Counted from the first letter of the stretch, positions 8,168 to 17,244 are shown. The stretch: DNA of 64,000 bases from Nonomuraea thailandensis (GCF_024172165.1 NZ_JAMZEB010000002.1:5291501-5355500), one strand, 5' to 3'. Numbers and translations: made by a program. Notes: generated by a model from the sequence alone, not told the origin.

Positions 8168-9334
8168 ATGGCCGTTGGGCCCCGAAGATGGGGCGGCATG
8201 TGGGACGCCTTGCCCGACGCCGCGCGCTCCATCGTCAAGGAGCTGATCATCCATGGCCCCCAGTCCAGGACCGCGCTGGCCAAGACCCTGCACCTGTCCA
8301 CCGGCAGCCTGACCCGGCTGACCAAGCCCCTGATCGACGCGGGGCTCCTGGTCGAGGGCGAGGTGGTGCACGACCCGGTCAACGGCCGCCCGACCCGGCC
8401 GCTGGACGTGGCCGCCGCCGAGCACCGGTTCCTGGGGCTGAAGCTGACCGCGGACCGCGTGCACGCGGTCGTCACCGACCTGCGCGCCGAGGTGATCGCG
8501 GGCCGCGACGAGCCGATCACCGACCACAGCCCGGAGGCCGTGTGCCGGCAGGCGCGCGGGCTGCTGGACGAGCTGGCCGGCGGCCCGCCGGTGGGGGCCG
8601 GGATCACGCTCGGGGGCAACAACCGCGCCTCGGCCGGGGTCGGCGGGGAGCGGCTGGTGGACGCGCCGTACCTGGGGTGGGAGCAGGTGGAGCTGAAACC
8701 GCTGATGGAGCGGGCGCTCGGCGTGCCGTGCGCGGTCGAGAACGACGTCGCGGCGCTGGCGCACCAGCACCACTGGTTCGGGCCGGGACGCGGGCTGCGC
8801 GACTTCGCGCTGGTCACGATCGGGGCGGGCATCGGGTACGCGCTCATCGTGCACGACCACCTGGTGGCCGCCTCGGAGGCGGACCTGGGCATGTTCGCGC
8901 ACCTGGTGCTGCGTTCCGGCGGGCCGATGTGCCCGGAGGGGCATCGCGGGTGCGCGGCGGCGTACCTGTCGAGCGGGTCGATCGAGGCCGCCGCGGCGCT
9001 GGCGCTGCGGCGGGAGGTGGGCTACGACGAGGTCATGCGGCTGGCGGCGGCCGGCGACCGGGTGTGCCTCACCCTGGTCCGCGAGGCCGCGCACGCCCTG
9101 GGCAGGCTCATTGCGCTGGTCTCGACGGTCTCCATGGTCAAGACCGTGGTGCTGGCGGGCGAGGGCGTGGAGCTGGCCCGCCTGGCCAAGGACGACCTGG
9201 CCCGGGCCCTGGCCGCCTTCCGGCGTGACGTGCCCGGCTCGGTGAACGTGGTCGTCGAGGCCGACGACTTCCGCGAGTGGGCGCGCGGCGGCGCCGTCGT
9301 CGCCATCCAGAGTTTCGTCACCGGCAGCGACTGA
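8168..9334 (+). CDS. ROK-family transcriptional regulator
   Basis: A 388-residue repressor: N-terminal winged helix (residues about 15-65, ARSIVKELIIHGPQSRTALA) and a C-terminal sugar-kinase-like ROK domain with VENDVAALA and TIGAGIGYAL. The usual zinc signature (CxCGxxGCxE) is degenerate here, reading MCPEGHRGCA, so zinc binding and kinase activity are doubtful while ligand sensing may remain. GAGGGAGG precedes the ATG. It diverges from the ABC importer and is followed 14 bases later by the glycosidase gene, so it probably controls both. Confidence 0.9.
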   Translation: MAVGPRRWGGMWDALPDAARSIVKELIIHGPQSRTALAKTLHLSTGSLTRLTKPLIDAGLLVEGEVVHDPVNGRPTRPLDVAAAEHRFLGLKLTADRVHAVVTDLRAEVIAGRDEPITDHSPEAVCRQARGLLDELAGGPPVGAGITLGGNNRASAGVGGERLVDAPYLGWEQVELKPLMERALGVPCAVENDVAALAHQHHWFGPGRGLRDFALVTIGAGIGYALIVHDHLVAASEADLGMFAHLVLRSGGPMCPEGHRGCAAAYLSSGSIEAAAALALRREVGYDEVMRLAAAGDRVCLTLVREAAHALGRLIALVSTVSMVKTVVLAGEGVELARLAKDDLARALAAFRRDVPGSVNVVVEADDFREWARGGAVVAIQSFVTGSD

Positions 9335-9348
9335 GGAGGACATCACAG

Positions 9349-11274
9349 GTGAAGCGGCATTCGGCCAGGCTCGGCGACCCCTGGGTCGGCGTGAACTTCT
9401 GGTCCAGGGCGGGCGGGCCGCGCATGTGGCGCTCGTACGACCCCGGCGTCGTCTCCGCGGAGCTGGAGGTCATGCGCGAGCACGGCATGACCGTCACCAG
9501 GAGCTTCTTCTACTGGCCCGACTTCATGCCCACCCCCGACACCCTCGACGAGCAGCTCGTCGCCCGCTACGCCGACTTCCTCGACCGCCACCAGGCGCTC
9601 GGCATGCGCACGATCCCGACGTTCATCGTCGGCCACATGTCCGGGCAGAACTGGGACCCGGCCTGGCGGCAGGGCCGCGACCTGTTCGGCGACGTGTGGT
9701 TCGTGGCCCGCCAGGCCTGGTACGTGCGCGAGCTGACGGCCCGCTTCAAGGACCACCCGGCCGTGGCCGCCTGGCTGCTGACCAACGAGATCCCCATCTA
9801 CGGCGACTGGCGCTCGCGCGGCATCGGCACCCTCGACCACGAACAGGTCGCGAGCTGGGCCCAGATCCTCATCGACGCGGTCCGCGCCGGCGGCGGCACC
9901 CAGCCCGTCTCGATCGGCGACGGCGCCTGGGGCGTGGAGGTCACCGGCAACGACAACGGCTTCCGGGTGCGCGAGCTGGCCGGGCTGGTCGACTTCCTCG
10001 GCCCGCACGTCTACCGCATGGAGACCGACGCCGTACGCCAGCACCTCGGCGCCGCGTTCGTGTGCGAGCTGCTCGACCTCGGCGGCAAGCCGGTGGTCAT
10101 GGAGGAGTTCGGCCTCACCAGCGACTACACCAGCGAGGCGAACGCGGCCCACTACTACCGGCAGGTCCTGCACAACACCCTGCTGGCGGGCGCGACCGGC
10201 TGGCTGGCCTGGAACAACACCGACTACGACGACCTGTGGGAGGCCGAGCCGTACAGCCACCACCCGTTCGAGATGCACTTCGGGCTGGTGGACTCCGCCG
10301 GGCGGCCGAAGGCGCAGGCCCGCGAGGTGCGTGACTTCGCGGCCCTGATCGAGCGCGTGGACCTGCGGCGCTGCGCCCGCCCCGACGCGCAGGCCGCGCT
10401 GGTCGTCTCCTCCTACCTGGAGAGCCGGTACCCGTTCACGCAGCCCGGTGACGCCACCGTCGTCTTCGACGTCTGCCGGCAGGCGTACGTGGCGGCCCGC
10501 GAGGCCGATCTGGCGGTCGGCGTGGCCAGGGAGAAGGACGGCATCCCCGGCGACTGCCGGCTGTACCTGCTGCCGTCGGCCAAGCAGCTCACCGCGCCCG
10601 GCTGGCGCGCGCTGCTGGAGCGGGCCCGCGCCGGCGCCACCGTGTACGCCTCCTGGTTCGCCGGCGAGCACGCCAACCAGCGCGGCTCCTGGTGGCCGGG
10701 CCTGGACGAGATGTTCGGGGTGCGCAAGCAGTCGCGGTACGGCCTGGTCGAGCCCATCCCCGGCGACACGGTCACCCTGACCATGGAGGCCGCGCTGGGC
10801 GACCTGAGGGCCGGGGACGAGCTGACCTTCCCGGTGGCGGGCACCGCCAACTCGCGCTCGTACCTGCCGGTCGAGCCCGACGGGGCGCAGGTGCTGGCCC
10901 GCGACGACGGCGGACGGCCCGCCCTGTTGCGGCACGCCGTGGGAGCGGGCTGGATGGTGCTGGCGACCTACCCCCTGGAGTACATGGCCGCGATCACGCC
11001 GGACGCCAACCCCGAGCCCACCTGGCGCCTGTACCGGGCGCTGGCTCGCGCCTCGGGGGTGGAAAGCCCCGTCTCGTTCGAGACGCCGCTGGTCAGCGCC
11101 GCGCTGATGCGGCACGAGGACGGCCGGGTGTTCGTGTGGTGCGTCAGCCAGTCCGGCGCGGAGATCAAGGCCGCGCCGTCCGTGCGCGGCGGGGTGCTGC
11201 GCGACGAGGACGGCGCCCCGGTCAGCGTCGTGGAGCTGCCGCCATACGGCGTGCGCGTGCTGGAGCTGGCATGA
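9349..11274 (+). CDS. Glycoside hydrolase, GH5/cellulase-superfamily
   Basis: A 641-residue protein without signal peptide, so probably intracellular. The N-terminal half is a (beta/alpha)8 glycosidase: WLLTNEIPIYG supplies the acid/base Glu and VVMEEFGLTSD the nucleophile Glu. The C-terminal half (from about residue 350) resembles the non-catalytic domains after GH5/GH42-type barrels. GTG at 9349 is chosen for the GAGGAGG nine bases upstream; the in-frame ATG at 9277 lies inside the ROK gene. It would cleave the imported oligosaccharide; beta-mannosides or glucosides are plausible but unproven. Confidence 0.8.
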   Translation: MKRHSARLGDPWVGVNFWSRAGGPRMWRSYDPGVVSAELEVMREHGMTVTRSFFYWPDFMPTPDTLDEQLVARYADFLDRHQALGMRTIPTFIVGHMSGQNWDPAWRQGRDLFGDVWFVARQAWYVRELTARFKDHPAVAAWLLTNEIPIYGDWRSRGIGTLDHEQVASWAQILIDAVRAGGGTQPVSIGDGAWGVEVTGNDNGFRVRELAGLVDFLGPHVYRMETDAVRQHLGAAFVCELLDLGGKPVVMEEFGLTSDYTSEANAAHYYRQVLHNTLLAGATGWLAWNNTDYDDLWEAEPYSHHPFEMHFGLVDSAGRPKAQAREVRDFAALIERVDLRRCARPDAQAALVVSSYLESRYPFTQPGDATVVFDVCRQAYVAAREADLAVGVAREKDGIPGDCRLYLLPSAKQLTAPGWRALLERARAGATVYASWFAGEHANQRGSWWPGLDEMFGVRKQSRYGLVEPIPGDTVTLTMEAALGDLRAGDELTFPVAGTANSRSYLPVEPDGAQVLARDDGGRPALLRHAVGAGWMVLATYPLEYMAAITPDANPEPTWRLYRALARASGVESPVSFETPLVSAALMRHEDGRVFVWCVSQSGAEIKAAPSVRGGVLRDEDGAPVSVVELPPYGVRVLELA

Positions 11275-12479
11275 GGATCACCGACGTCGAGGTCCTGGTG
11301 ACCTGCCCGGGACGCAACTTCGTGACGCTGCGCGTCCACACCGACGAGGGCGTGTACGGGCTCGGCGACGCCACGCTCAACGGCCGCGAGCTGGCCGTCG
11401 CCTCCTACCTGCGCGACCACGTGGCCCCCTGCCTGATCGGCCGCAACCCGTTCCAGATCGAGGACATCTGGCAGTTCCTCTACCGCGGCGCCTACTGGCG
11501 GCGCGGCCCCGTCACGATGACCGCGATCGGCGCGGTCGACACGGCGCTGTGGGACATCAAGGGCAAGGCGCTGAACGTCCCGGTCTACGAGCTGCTGGGC
11601 GGCGCGAGCAGGACCGGGGTCCTGGTGTACGGGCACGCCAGCGGCCAGAGCGCCGGCGAGGCCGTGGAGGCGGTCGGGCGTTACCTGGACCTGGGGTACA
11701 AGGCGGTCCGCGTGCAGGCCGGGGTGCCGGGGCTGGCGGGGACGTACGGCGTGGGCAGGGGCGAGCTGTTCTACGAGCCCGCCGAGGCCGGGCTGCCCGC
11801 CGAGGACGTCTGGAGCACCGAGAGGTACCTGGCCACGGTGCCGTCGCTGTTCGAGCGGGTGCGCGCGGAGTACGGCGAGGAGGTGCACCTGCTGCACGAC
11901 GCCCACCACCGGCTCACCCCGATCCAGGCGGGCCGGCTGGGGCGGGACCTGGAGCCGTACCGGCTGTTCTGGCTGGAGGACGTCGCGCCGGCCGAGCAGC
12001 AGGAGGCCTTCCGGCTGATCCGGGGGCACACCACGACGCCGCTCGCGGTCGGGGAGATCTTCAGCACCGTCCACGACGCGACGCTGCTGCTGCGCGAGTA
12101 CCTCATCGACTACCTGCGGATGACCGTGGTGCACGGCGGCGGGATCACCCATCTGCGCACGGCCGCGGCGTACGCGGACGTGCACCAGGTGCGGACCGGC
12201 TGCCACGGCGCCACCGACCTGTCGCCCGTCGCGATGGCCGCCGCGCTGCACTTCGACCTGTCCATCCCGAACTTCGGCATCCAGGAGTACATGCGGCACA
12301 CCGCCGAGACCGACGAGGTCTTCCCGCACGCCTACGCCTTCTCCGGCGGTTACCTGCATCCCGGGGACGCTCCGGGGCTGGGCGTGGACTACCGGGACGA
12401 CCTGGCGGAGCGGTTCCCGTACCAGCGGGCCTACCTGCCGGTCAGCCGGCTGGAGGACGGCACCATGAGCAACTGGTGA
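11271..12479 (+). CDS. Enolase-superfamily dehydratase, D-mannonate dehydratase type (ManD)
   Basis: A 402-residue enolase-superfamily protein. Metal-binding acids appear in order at LLHDAHHRL (with the His typical of the mannonate dehydratase group), FWLEDVAP and AVGEIFST; the capping domain includes QFLYRGAYWRRGPV. The family dehydrates D-mannonate, or slowly D-gluconate, to 2-keto-3-deoxygluconate. ATGA overlap couples it to the glycosidase gene. Together they suggest breakdown of a uronate- or mannose-containing glycoside; many ManD paralogues have low activity, so the physiological substrate is open. Confidence 0.85.
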   Translation: MRITDVEVLVTCPGRNFVTLRVHTDEGVYGLGDATLNGRELAVASYLRDHVAPCLIGRNPFQIEDIWQFLYRGAYWRRGPVTMTAIGAVDTALWDIKGKALNVPVYELLGGASRTGVLVYGHASGQSAGEAVEAVGRYLDLGYKAVRVQAGVPGLAGTYGVGRGELFYEPAEAGLPAEDVWSTERYLATVPSLFERVRAEYGEEVHLLHDAHHRLTPIQAGRLGRDLEPYRLFWLEDVAPAEQQEAFRLIRGHTTTPLAVGEIFSTVHDATLLLREYLIDYLRMTVVHGGGITHLRTAAAYADVHQVRTGCHGATDLSPVAMAAALHFDLSIPNFGIQEYMRHTAETDEVFPHAYAFSGGYLHPGDAPGLGVDYRDDLAERFPYQRAYLPVSRLEDGTMSNW

Positions 12480-12482
12480 GCC

Positions 12483-14657
12483 TCACGCGCGGGTGCGCGC
12501 CATGAGCAGGGCGACGTCGTCCTCGGCGGGGCCGTCGCCCACGATGGCGCCGACCACGGAGGCGCACAGGCTCTCCAGCGTCGGCAGCGCCGCCGCGCCG
12601 GCCAGGGCCGTGCCCAGCCTGGCCATGCCCGCGTCGAGGTCCGCCTGGCGCGTCTCGATCAGGCCGTCGGTGTAGAGGGCGAGCACGGTCCCGGCGGCCA
12701 GGTGGAGGTCGTGCGACTCGAACGAGCCCATCCCGAGGCCGATCGGGGTGCCGCTGGGCAGCGGCGGGAAGATCACCTCGCCCGCCGGGGTCACTACCGC
12801 GGGCGGCGGGTGCCCGGCCGCGGCCATGGTGCAGCGGCGGGTGGCGGCATCGTAGATCGCGTACAGGCAGGTGGCGCCCGTGACGTCGAGATCGCCGCAG
12901 GCGTCGTCGGCCACCAGCCGGTCGAGGTGCGCGAGCAACTGGTCCGGCGGCAGCTCCAGGTACGACAGCGTGCGCACGGCGGTGCGCAGACGGCCCATGG
13001 TGGCGGCGGCGTTGATGCCGTGGCCGGTCACGTCGCCGACGACCAGGGCGATCCGGGCTCCGGGCAGGCGGATGGCGTCGTACCAGTCGCCGCCGACGCC
13101 CTCGTGCACGTCGGAGGGCAGGTAACGGGAGGCCACCTCGACGGCGGCGCCGCCGCACAGGTCGCGCGGCAGCAGGTCGCGCTGCAGCGCCAGGGCGGTG
13201 TTGCGCTCGCGCGTGTACCGGCGCGCGTTGTCCAGGCTCAGCGCGGCCCGCGCGACCAGCTCCTCGGCCAGGACCAGGTCGTCCCTGGTGAACGGGGCCG
13301 GGTTGGAGTTGCGGACGAACACGGCCACGCCCAGGATGTCGCCGCGCGCCTCCAGCGGGACGATGAGCAGGGAGTGCATGCCGGTGCCGTGGATGATCCG
13401 CGCCCGGGCCGGATCCTGGTCCAGCCAGGTGCCGGGCGAGGTGTCCAGCACGGCCTCGAAGTGCGGCCGCCGCGTGGCCAGCACCTCCGTGAACGGGGAG
13501 CCGGGCGGCACGAACACGGCCTCCCCGATCGGCCACAACGACTCGGGCACCCCGTCGTGCACCGACGCCACGCCGGCCCGCCGGAAGACGGGGATGCTGA
13601 CGTCCGAGGCGGCCAGCCGCTGCAGTGGCTCGGCGTCGGGGAGCATCACCTCGGACAGGTCGACCGTCACGTAGTCGGCCAGGATCGGCACGGCCAGGTC
13701 GGCCAGCTCCTGCGCGGTCTTCCTGATGTCGAGCGTGCTGCCGATGCGCACGCTCGCCTCGCGGAGCAGGGCCAGACGGTCCCTCGCCCTGCTGCTGCTG
13801 ATGTCCAGGGCCAGCGAGCACACGCCCAGTGGCTGCCCGTCCAGGCCCTCCAGGCGGAACAGCGAGGTGGACAGCGTGCGTTCCTCGCTCCCGTCGGGTG
13901 AGACCCAGCGGGCCTCGCGGTCGATCATGGGCGTGCCGTCGGCGAGCACCTTGCGCATCGCCTCCTGAGCGGCCTCGGTGTCCGTGCCCGGGATGCGGTC
14001 CGTCAGGGAGCGGCCGATGTGGTAGTGGGGGAAGACGCCTTCCAGGTAGCCGGCCGCCGCGTTCAGCCAGACGCAGCGCAGGTCCCTGTCCCAGATGGCC
14101 ATGGCGACGGGGAAGAGGCTGATCAGCGACTCCATGAGGGAGCCCGTGCCGCCGGACAGGTCGTCGGCGGCGGGGATGGCCGAGACGAGCCACGACTCCC
14201 CCGCCCTGGCGGTGGCCAGCGGGGCGACCTCCGCGCGCACGACGATCCGTTCGCCGTTGCGCCGACGCACCTCCACCAGCCCGGCCTTCGTCTCCCGCAG
14301 ACCCGACCACTCGCCGCCGGCCCGGTCATCCGGCCCTGGCTCCGTAGCCGGGCCGTGCGAGCGGCCGGCGCGGGCCCCGGGGCCGTCTGAGCGGGCCGCA
14401 GGGGTGTCCGTGCCGTCGTCGCGGGCCGCACCCGCTTCCGTGCCGTCGTCGCGGGCCGCGTTGACGTCCGGGGCCTCCGTGCCGGTGCGCAGGAGGAGGG
14501 TCGTCACCGGGCGGCCGAGGATGTCGGCGGCGGCGTAGCCGGTGAGCTCCTCGGCGGCCGGCGACCAGCCGATCATGATGCCCTCGCCGTCGATCACGGC
14601 GACCGCCGGGAACGCGCCTCTTCTGTCGCTGCCGGGTGCGCCCATGTCATCACCCAT
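12483..14657 (-). CDS. PAS-GAF SpoIIE-type protein serine phosphatase
   Basis: About 724 residues. Order: PAS-like segment (AVAVIDGEGIMIGWSPAAEE) interrupted by a Gly/Asp/Ala repeat linker, a second PAS around FPVAMAIWDRDLRCVWLNAA, a GAF domain (ASVRIGSTLD to LVIVPLEARGD region), then a SpoIIE/PP2C phosphatase with GGDWYDA, GDVTGHG, AAGHPPP and a final EDDVALL. It would dephosphorylate an anti-sigma-factor antagonist. No kinase domain is fused; RsbW-like kinases are encoded at 15943 and 25255. Start uncertain: ATGs at 14657, 14645 and 14744 are possible; the farthest upstream has no ribosome site. Confidence 0.88.
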   Translation of the reverse strand: MGDDMGAPGSDRRGAFPAVAVIDGEGIMIGWSPAAEELTGYAAADILGRPVTTLLLRTGTEAPDVNAARDDGTEAGAARDDGTDTPAARSDGPGARAGRSHGPATEPGPDDRAGGEWSGLRETKAGLVEVRRRNGERIVVRAEVAPLATARAGESWLVSAIPAADDLSGGTGSLMESLISLFPVAMAIWDRDLRCVWLNAAAGYLEGVFPHYHIGRSLTDRIPGTDTEAAQEAMRKVLADGTPMIDREARWVSPDGSEERTLSTSLFRLEGLDGQPLGVCSLALDISSSRARDRLALLREASVRIGSTLDIRKTAQELADLAVPILADYVTVDLSEVMLPDAEPLQRLAASDVSIPVFRRAGVASVHDGVPESLWPIGEAVFVPPGSPFTEVLATRRPHFEAVLDTSPGTWLDQDPARARIIHGTGMHSLLIVPLEARGDILGVAVFVRNSNPAPFTRDDLVLAEELVARAALSLDNARRYTRERNTALALQRDLLPRDLCGGAAVEVASRYLPSDVHEGVGGDWYDAIRLPGARIALVVGDVTGHGINAAATMGRLRTAVRTLSYLELPPDQLLAHLDRLVADDACGDLDVTGATCLYAIYDAATRRCTMAAAGHPPPAVVTPAGEVIFPPLPSGTPIGLGMGSFESHDLHLAAGTVLALYTDGLIETRQADLDAGMARLGTALAGAAALPTLESLCASVVGAIVGDGPAEDDVALLMARTRA
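14407..14459 (-). repeat. 30-bp period repeat in SpoIIE linker
   Basis: A 23-bp perfect repeat (14407-14429 and 14437-14459) encodes the duplicated AARDDGT linker inside the first PAS region. The flanking sequence shows further degraded copies (AARSDG, GRSHG). Confidence 0.75.
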
Positions 14658-14868
14658 TCGTGCTCGTGAACGAGCCTCACCGAGCCCCAGAATAGCCGCG
14701 CCTACCTGGGACAACCCTCCCTTGACCAAGCCTTGCCCCGACATATGCGGACAAGCGGCGCGGTGTCGGCGCCGCCCGTCCTGTCACGCAGGGTCGGCGG
14801 CCCGGCGTCGGGGCCGGGCCCCGAGTACGGGCTGCGGCGGCGCGAGGGCCGATGCCGCCATGGCCGGG

Positions 14869-15537
14869 TCAGGCGGGGCCGTCGGTGCCCGAGCGAGGGT
14901 CGAGCACGAGGGTCGTCTGGCGCTCGGCGGCGACCTGCAGCGTGCGCAGCCGCAGCAGGGCGGGGTGCTCCTCCAGCAGCCGGGCCGTGTTGGCCAGCGA
15001 CCGCAGCGCCGCCGCCTCGGCCCGCGCCTCCTCCAGCGCCGCCTTCCCCCGCTCCTTGGCGATCACCACGTCCATCGCCGCCCGCCGCAGCTCACCGGGC
15101 AGCATGACGTCGCGCGTCCGTACGTCGCCGACCTCGATCCCGAGCCCGGACACCTCCTCCCGCACCCGCTCCGTGAGCCCTTCGGACAGCGCCGCGCGGT
15201 CGGCGAGCGCCGCCTCCAGGGTGAGCGCCGGGACGCGCTCCCGGATGGCGTCCTGGACGGCCGAGTACAGGAACTGGTCGGGCACGGAGGCCGCCTCCGT
15301 GTAGGCGGCGGCGTCGGTGACCCGCCACTGCGCGGTCACCGTGACCCGCACGCTCACCCCGTCGGCGGTGATGAGCTCCTGGCCGGGCACGCTGAGCAGC
15401 CGGGGCCGCAGGTCCACGGTGAGCAGGGTGGTGCGCCGCGGGCGGTAGCGATGCCGCCCCGGCTCCAGAACGCGCTTGAGCCGCCCGTCCACGTACATCA
15501 GGACGCGCTGCCACGCCATCACGGTCACGTGTGCCAC
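14869..15537 (-). CDS. SPFH/band-7 (slipin-like) protein
   Basis: A 222-residue SPFH-domain protein, including the prohibitin/stomatin core around PGRHRYRP, LSVPGQELITADGVSV and the EEV...GIEVGDVRTRDVMLP segment typical of slipins, followed by a helical region rich in Ala/Glu (GKAALEEARAEAAAL). It lacks the N-terminal membrane hairpin of full stomatins, so membrane association would be peripheral. The GTG at 15537 follows GGAGG at nine bases. It lies upstream of, and co-oriented with, the SpoIIE gene 211 bases away. Role in membrane organisation is family knowledge only. Confidence 0.8.
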   Translation of the reverse strand: MAHVTVMAWQRVLMYVDGRLKRVLEPGRHRYRPRRTTLLTVDLRPRLLSVPGQELITADGVSVRVTVTAQWRVTDAAAYTEAASVPDQFLYSAVQDAIRERVPALTLEAALADRAALSEGLTERVREEVSGLGIEVGDVRTRDVMLPGELRRAAMDVVIAKERGKAALEEARAEAAALRSLANTARLLEEHPALLRLRTLQVAAERQTTLVLDPRSGTDGPA

Positions 15538-15942
15538 TTCTGCTCACCTCCGTGGGAAACGGCCCCCGGGCACCGCCGGCGGCTCGGCGGGGACGTCCCC
15601 GGCGCCCCCCGGAGGGCGGCGGCCGGGAGTCCGCAGGGCCTCGCCGTCGTTGCCTGGGCTCGGTGCCCGGGGGCCGCCCCGTGAGGGAGTCGAACCCCGG
15701 TCTGTGCAGGACCTCACCAGTCGGAGGGACGCCGATGCGCGGGACGCCGTCCGGCGATGCCGGTGCGCCGCTGTTCCGCGTGCCCTTCCGGCCTCAACGC
15801 TAGCCGGGCCGCGAGCAGCCGCTCCACCGGTTTTCGCCGCGCGGGCCGTCCGCGCCCGGCGCGTCGCCGACGTTTGCCGATCTCCAGCGTGGAAAGCTGG
15901 AACAGGGCCCGCGGAGTCTCTCCCCGGCCCTCGGCGGGCAGA
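15538..15942. other. Intergenic region without a supported gene
   Basis: A 405-base divergent region between the SPFH and RsbW-like genes. It holds GC-rich inverted repeats including the palindrome GGGGACGTCCCC (15589-15600) and a T-arm-like string at 15685-15698, but no complete tRNA cloverleaf. Reading frames here have shadow-like Arg/Pro composition. Confidence 0.6.
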
Positions 15943-16437
15943 ATGGTCATGGTTTTCGAGTTCGAACTACGGTGTCCCATCACGGCCGACCTCGGCCTGA
16001 TCAGGGATCTGGTACGCCTGCACGGCCGCCACAGCGGCCTTCCCGACCGGCGGCTCGAGGATCTGGTGCTGGCCGTGAACGAGGCGGTCACCAACGTGCT
16101 GGACCACGGCGGCAAGTCGGGCATCGTCACCGCCCGCGCCGCCGGCGGTCAGGTCGTCGTGGACGTCCTCGACTTCGCCGGTCTGCTGACCCACGACCAT
16201 CTCGCCGCGGCCAGGCTCGACCGCACCGCGTCGCACGGTTATGGCCTGTGGCTGATCCAGCACCTGTGCGACGAGGTCGTGCTGGAGCTCGTCGAGCGGG
16301 GCTCGCTGCTGAGCCTGTGCGTACGCGATCGCAGCCCAGCGAAGGGCAGCCCAGCGAAGGGCAGCCCCGCGAACGGCAGCCCCGCGAACGGCAGGGCGGC
16401 GAACGGGAGCCGGCGCCTGCAGACGAGCAGCAGCTGA
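15943..16437 (+). CDS. RsbW-like ATP-binding anti-sigma kinase
   Basis: A 164-residue GHKL (HATPase_c) protein. The N-box is NEAVTNVLDHGG and the G-rich lid region is SHGYGLWLIQHL. Such stand-alone ATPases phosphorylate STAS antagonists and sequester sigma factors. Start is ATG 15943 or 15949 (ATGGTCATG); neither has a strong ribosome site. The C-terminal 35 residues are a pentapeptide repeat tail (SPAKG/SPANG) not found in the family core. No sigma factor or STAS gene is adjacent, but a SpoIIE phosphatase is 1.3 kb away. Confidence 0.82.
   Translation: MVMVFEFELRCPITADLGLIRDLVRLHGRHSGLPDRRLEDLVLAVNEAVTNVLDHGGKSGIVTARAAGGQVVVDVLDFAGLLTHDHLAAARLDRTASHGYGLWLIQHLCDEVVLELVERGSLLSLCVRDRSPAKGSPAKGSPANGSPANGRAANGSRRLQTSSS
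16333..16407 (+). repeat. 15-bp tandem repeat at the 3' end of the RsbW-like gene
   Basis: Five in-frame 15-base units encode SPAKG, SPAKG, SPANG, SPANG, RAANG. Copies one and two, and three and four, are identical at the DNA level, indicating recent slippage. Confidence 0.9.
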
Positions 16438-16473
16438 TCGCCCGCGACGTTGATCCAGAGCTAGGTTCGACGT

Positions 16474-17160
16474 ATGCGGAACACAGGAACGGGCCCCGGC
16501 CCGATCACGCCTGACGGATCCCCCGTCGAGTTCTACAGCAGGCTCAGGGCCGGCGGCGAGCCCGAGATCGTCGCGCAGGTCACCCCTCCCGGCGGCTCCG
16601 TGCTGGAGCTGGGCTGCGGCGTCGGCAGGGTCACGCACCCGCTGATCGACCTGGGCTTCGACGTGGTGGCCGTGGACGAGTCGCCCGAGATGCTGGCGCG
16701 GGTGCGCGGCGCGCGCACGGTGGCCGCCCGGGTGCAGGAGCTGCGGCTCGGCGAACGTTTCAACACGGTGATGCTGGCCTCCCAGCTCGTGAACACGGTG
16801 GACGACGCCTCCCGGCACGCGCTGCTGGCGGCCTGCGCGCGGCATGTCGGGCGGGGCGGCGCGGTGCTGATCCAGTGGATGCCCGCCGAGGCGCACGACC
16901 GCTGGCACGTGGGCATGGGCCGCCAGGACGGCGACGTGTCGATCACGATGGCGGCCGTCGAGGAGGTCTCCCCCGGCGTCTTCCACGCGACCATGCGCTA
17001 CACGTACGGCGAGGACGGCCGGGAGCAGGTGTGGACCCAGTCGTTCTCCTCCAAGCGCCTCACCGACGGGGAGCTCGCCGCGGCGCTGCGGACCGAGGGG
17101 CTGCGGCTGGAGCGTTTCCTCACGGAGGACCGCACGTGGGTGGTGGCCGTGCCCGCCTGA
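16474..17160 (+). CDS. Class I SAM-dependent methyltransferase
   Basis: A 228-residue Rossmann-fold methyltransferase. Motif I is VLELGCGVGRVT, the acidic end of strand 2 is VVAVDESPEM, and the region NTVMLASQLVNTVDD occupies the motif IV position. The substrate is unknown. It stands alone between the RsbW-like gene and the nuclease-helicase operon, 84 bases before the latter's start; a separate promoter drives those genes, so they are probably not one transcript. Confidence 0.85.
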   Translation: MRNTGTGPGPITPDGSPVEFYSRLRAGGEPEIVAQVTPPGGSVLELGCGVGRVTHPLIDLGFDVVAVDESPEMLARVRGARTVAARVQELRLGERFNTVMLASQLVNTVDDASRHALLAACARHVGRGGAVLIQWMPAEAHDRWHVGMGRQDGDVSITMAAVEEVSPGVFHATMRYTYGEDGREQVWTQSFSSKRLTDGELAAALRTEGLRLERFLTEDRTWVVAVPA

Positions 17161-17196
17161 TCACCGCGCCGGGCGCCTTTACGATGTAGATCCAAT

Positions 17197-17244
17197 TTTT
17201 CCAGAAATACTGGAAAATGCTGGGACGGCTGGTACAGTCGCGCC
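17197..17244 (+). promoter_or_regulatory. Leaderless promoter with embedded operator palindrome
   Basis: An 8-bp inverted repeat with a 5-base spacer (TTTTCCAG-AAATA-CTGGAAAA, 17197-17217) overlaps the expected -35 position of a -10 hexamer TACAGT at 17233-17238. Six bases separate that hexamer from the ATG at 17245, which would place the transcription start on the initiation codon. It is AT-rich against a very GC-rich background and does not match the actinobacterial LexA box. Confidence 0.7.

Noticed and set aside
15680..15760. Possible tRNA on the minus strand, because GGGGTTCGACTCCC looks like a T arm
   Set aside because: No matching acceptor stem, D arm or anticodon arm could be folded from the surrounding sequence; the T stem itself has mismatches.
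17197..17217. SOS (LexA) box for the nuclease-helicase cassette
   Set aside because: The repeat TTTTCCAG-N5-CTGGAAAA does not match the actinobacterial consensus GAAC-N4-GTTC, so DNA-damage control is not supported by sequence.
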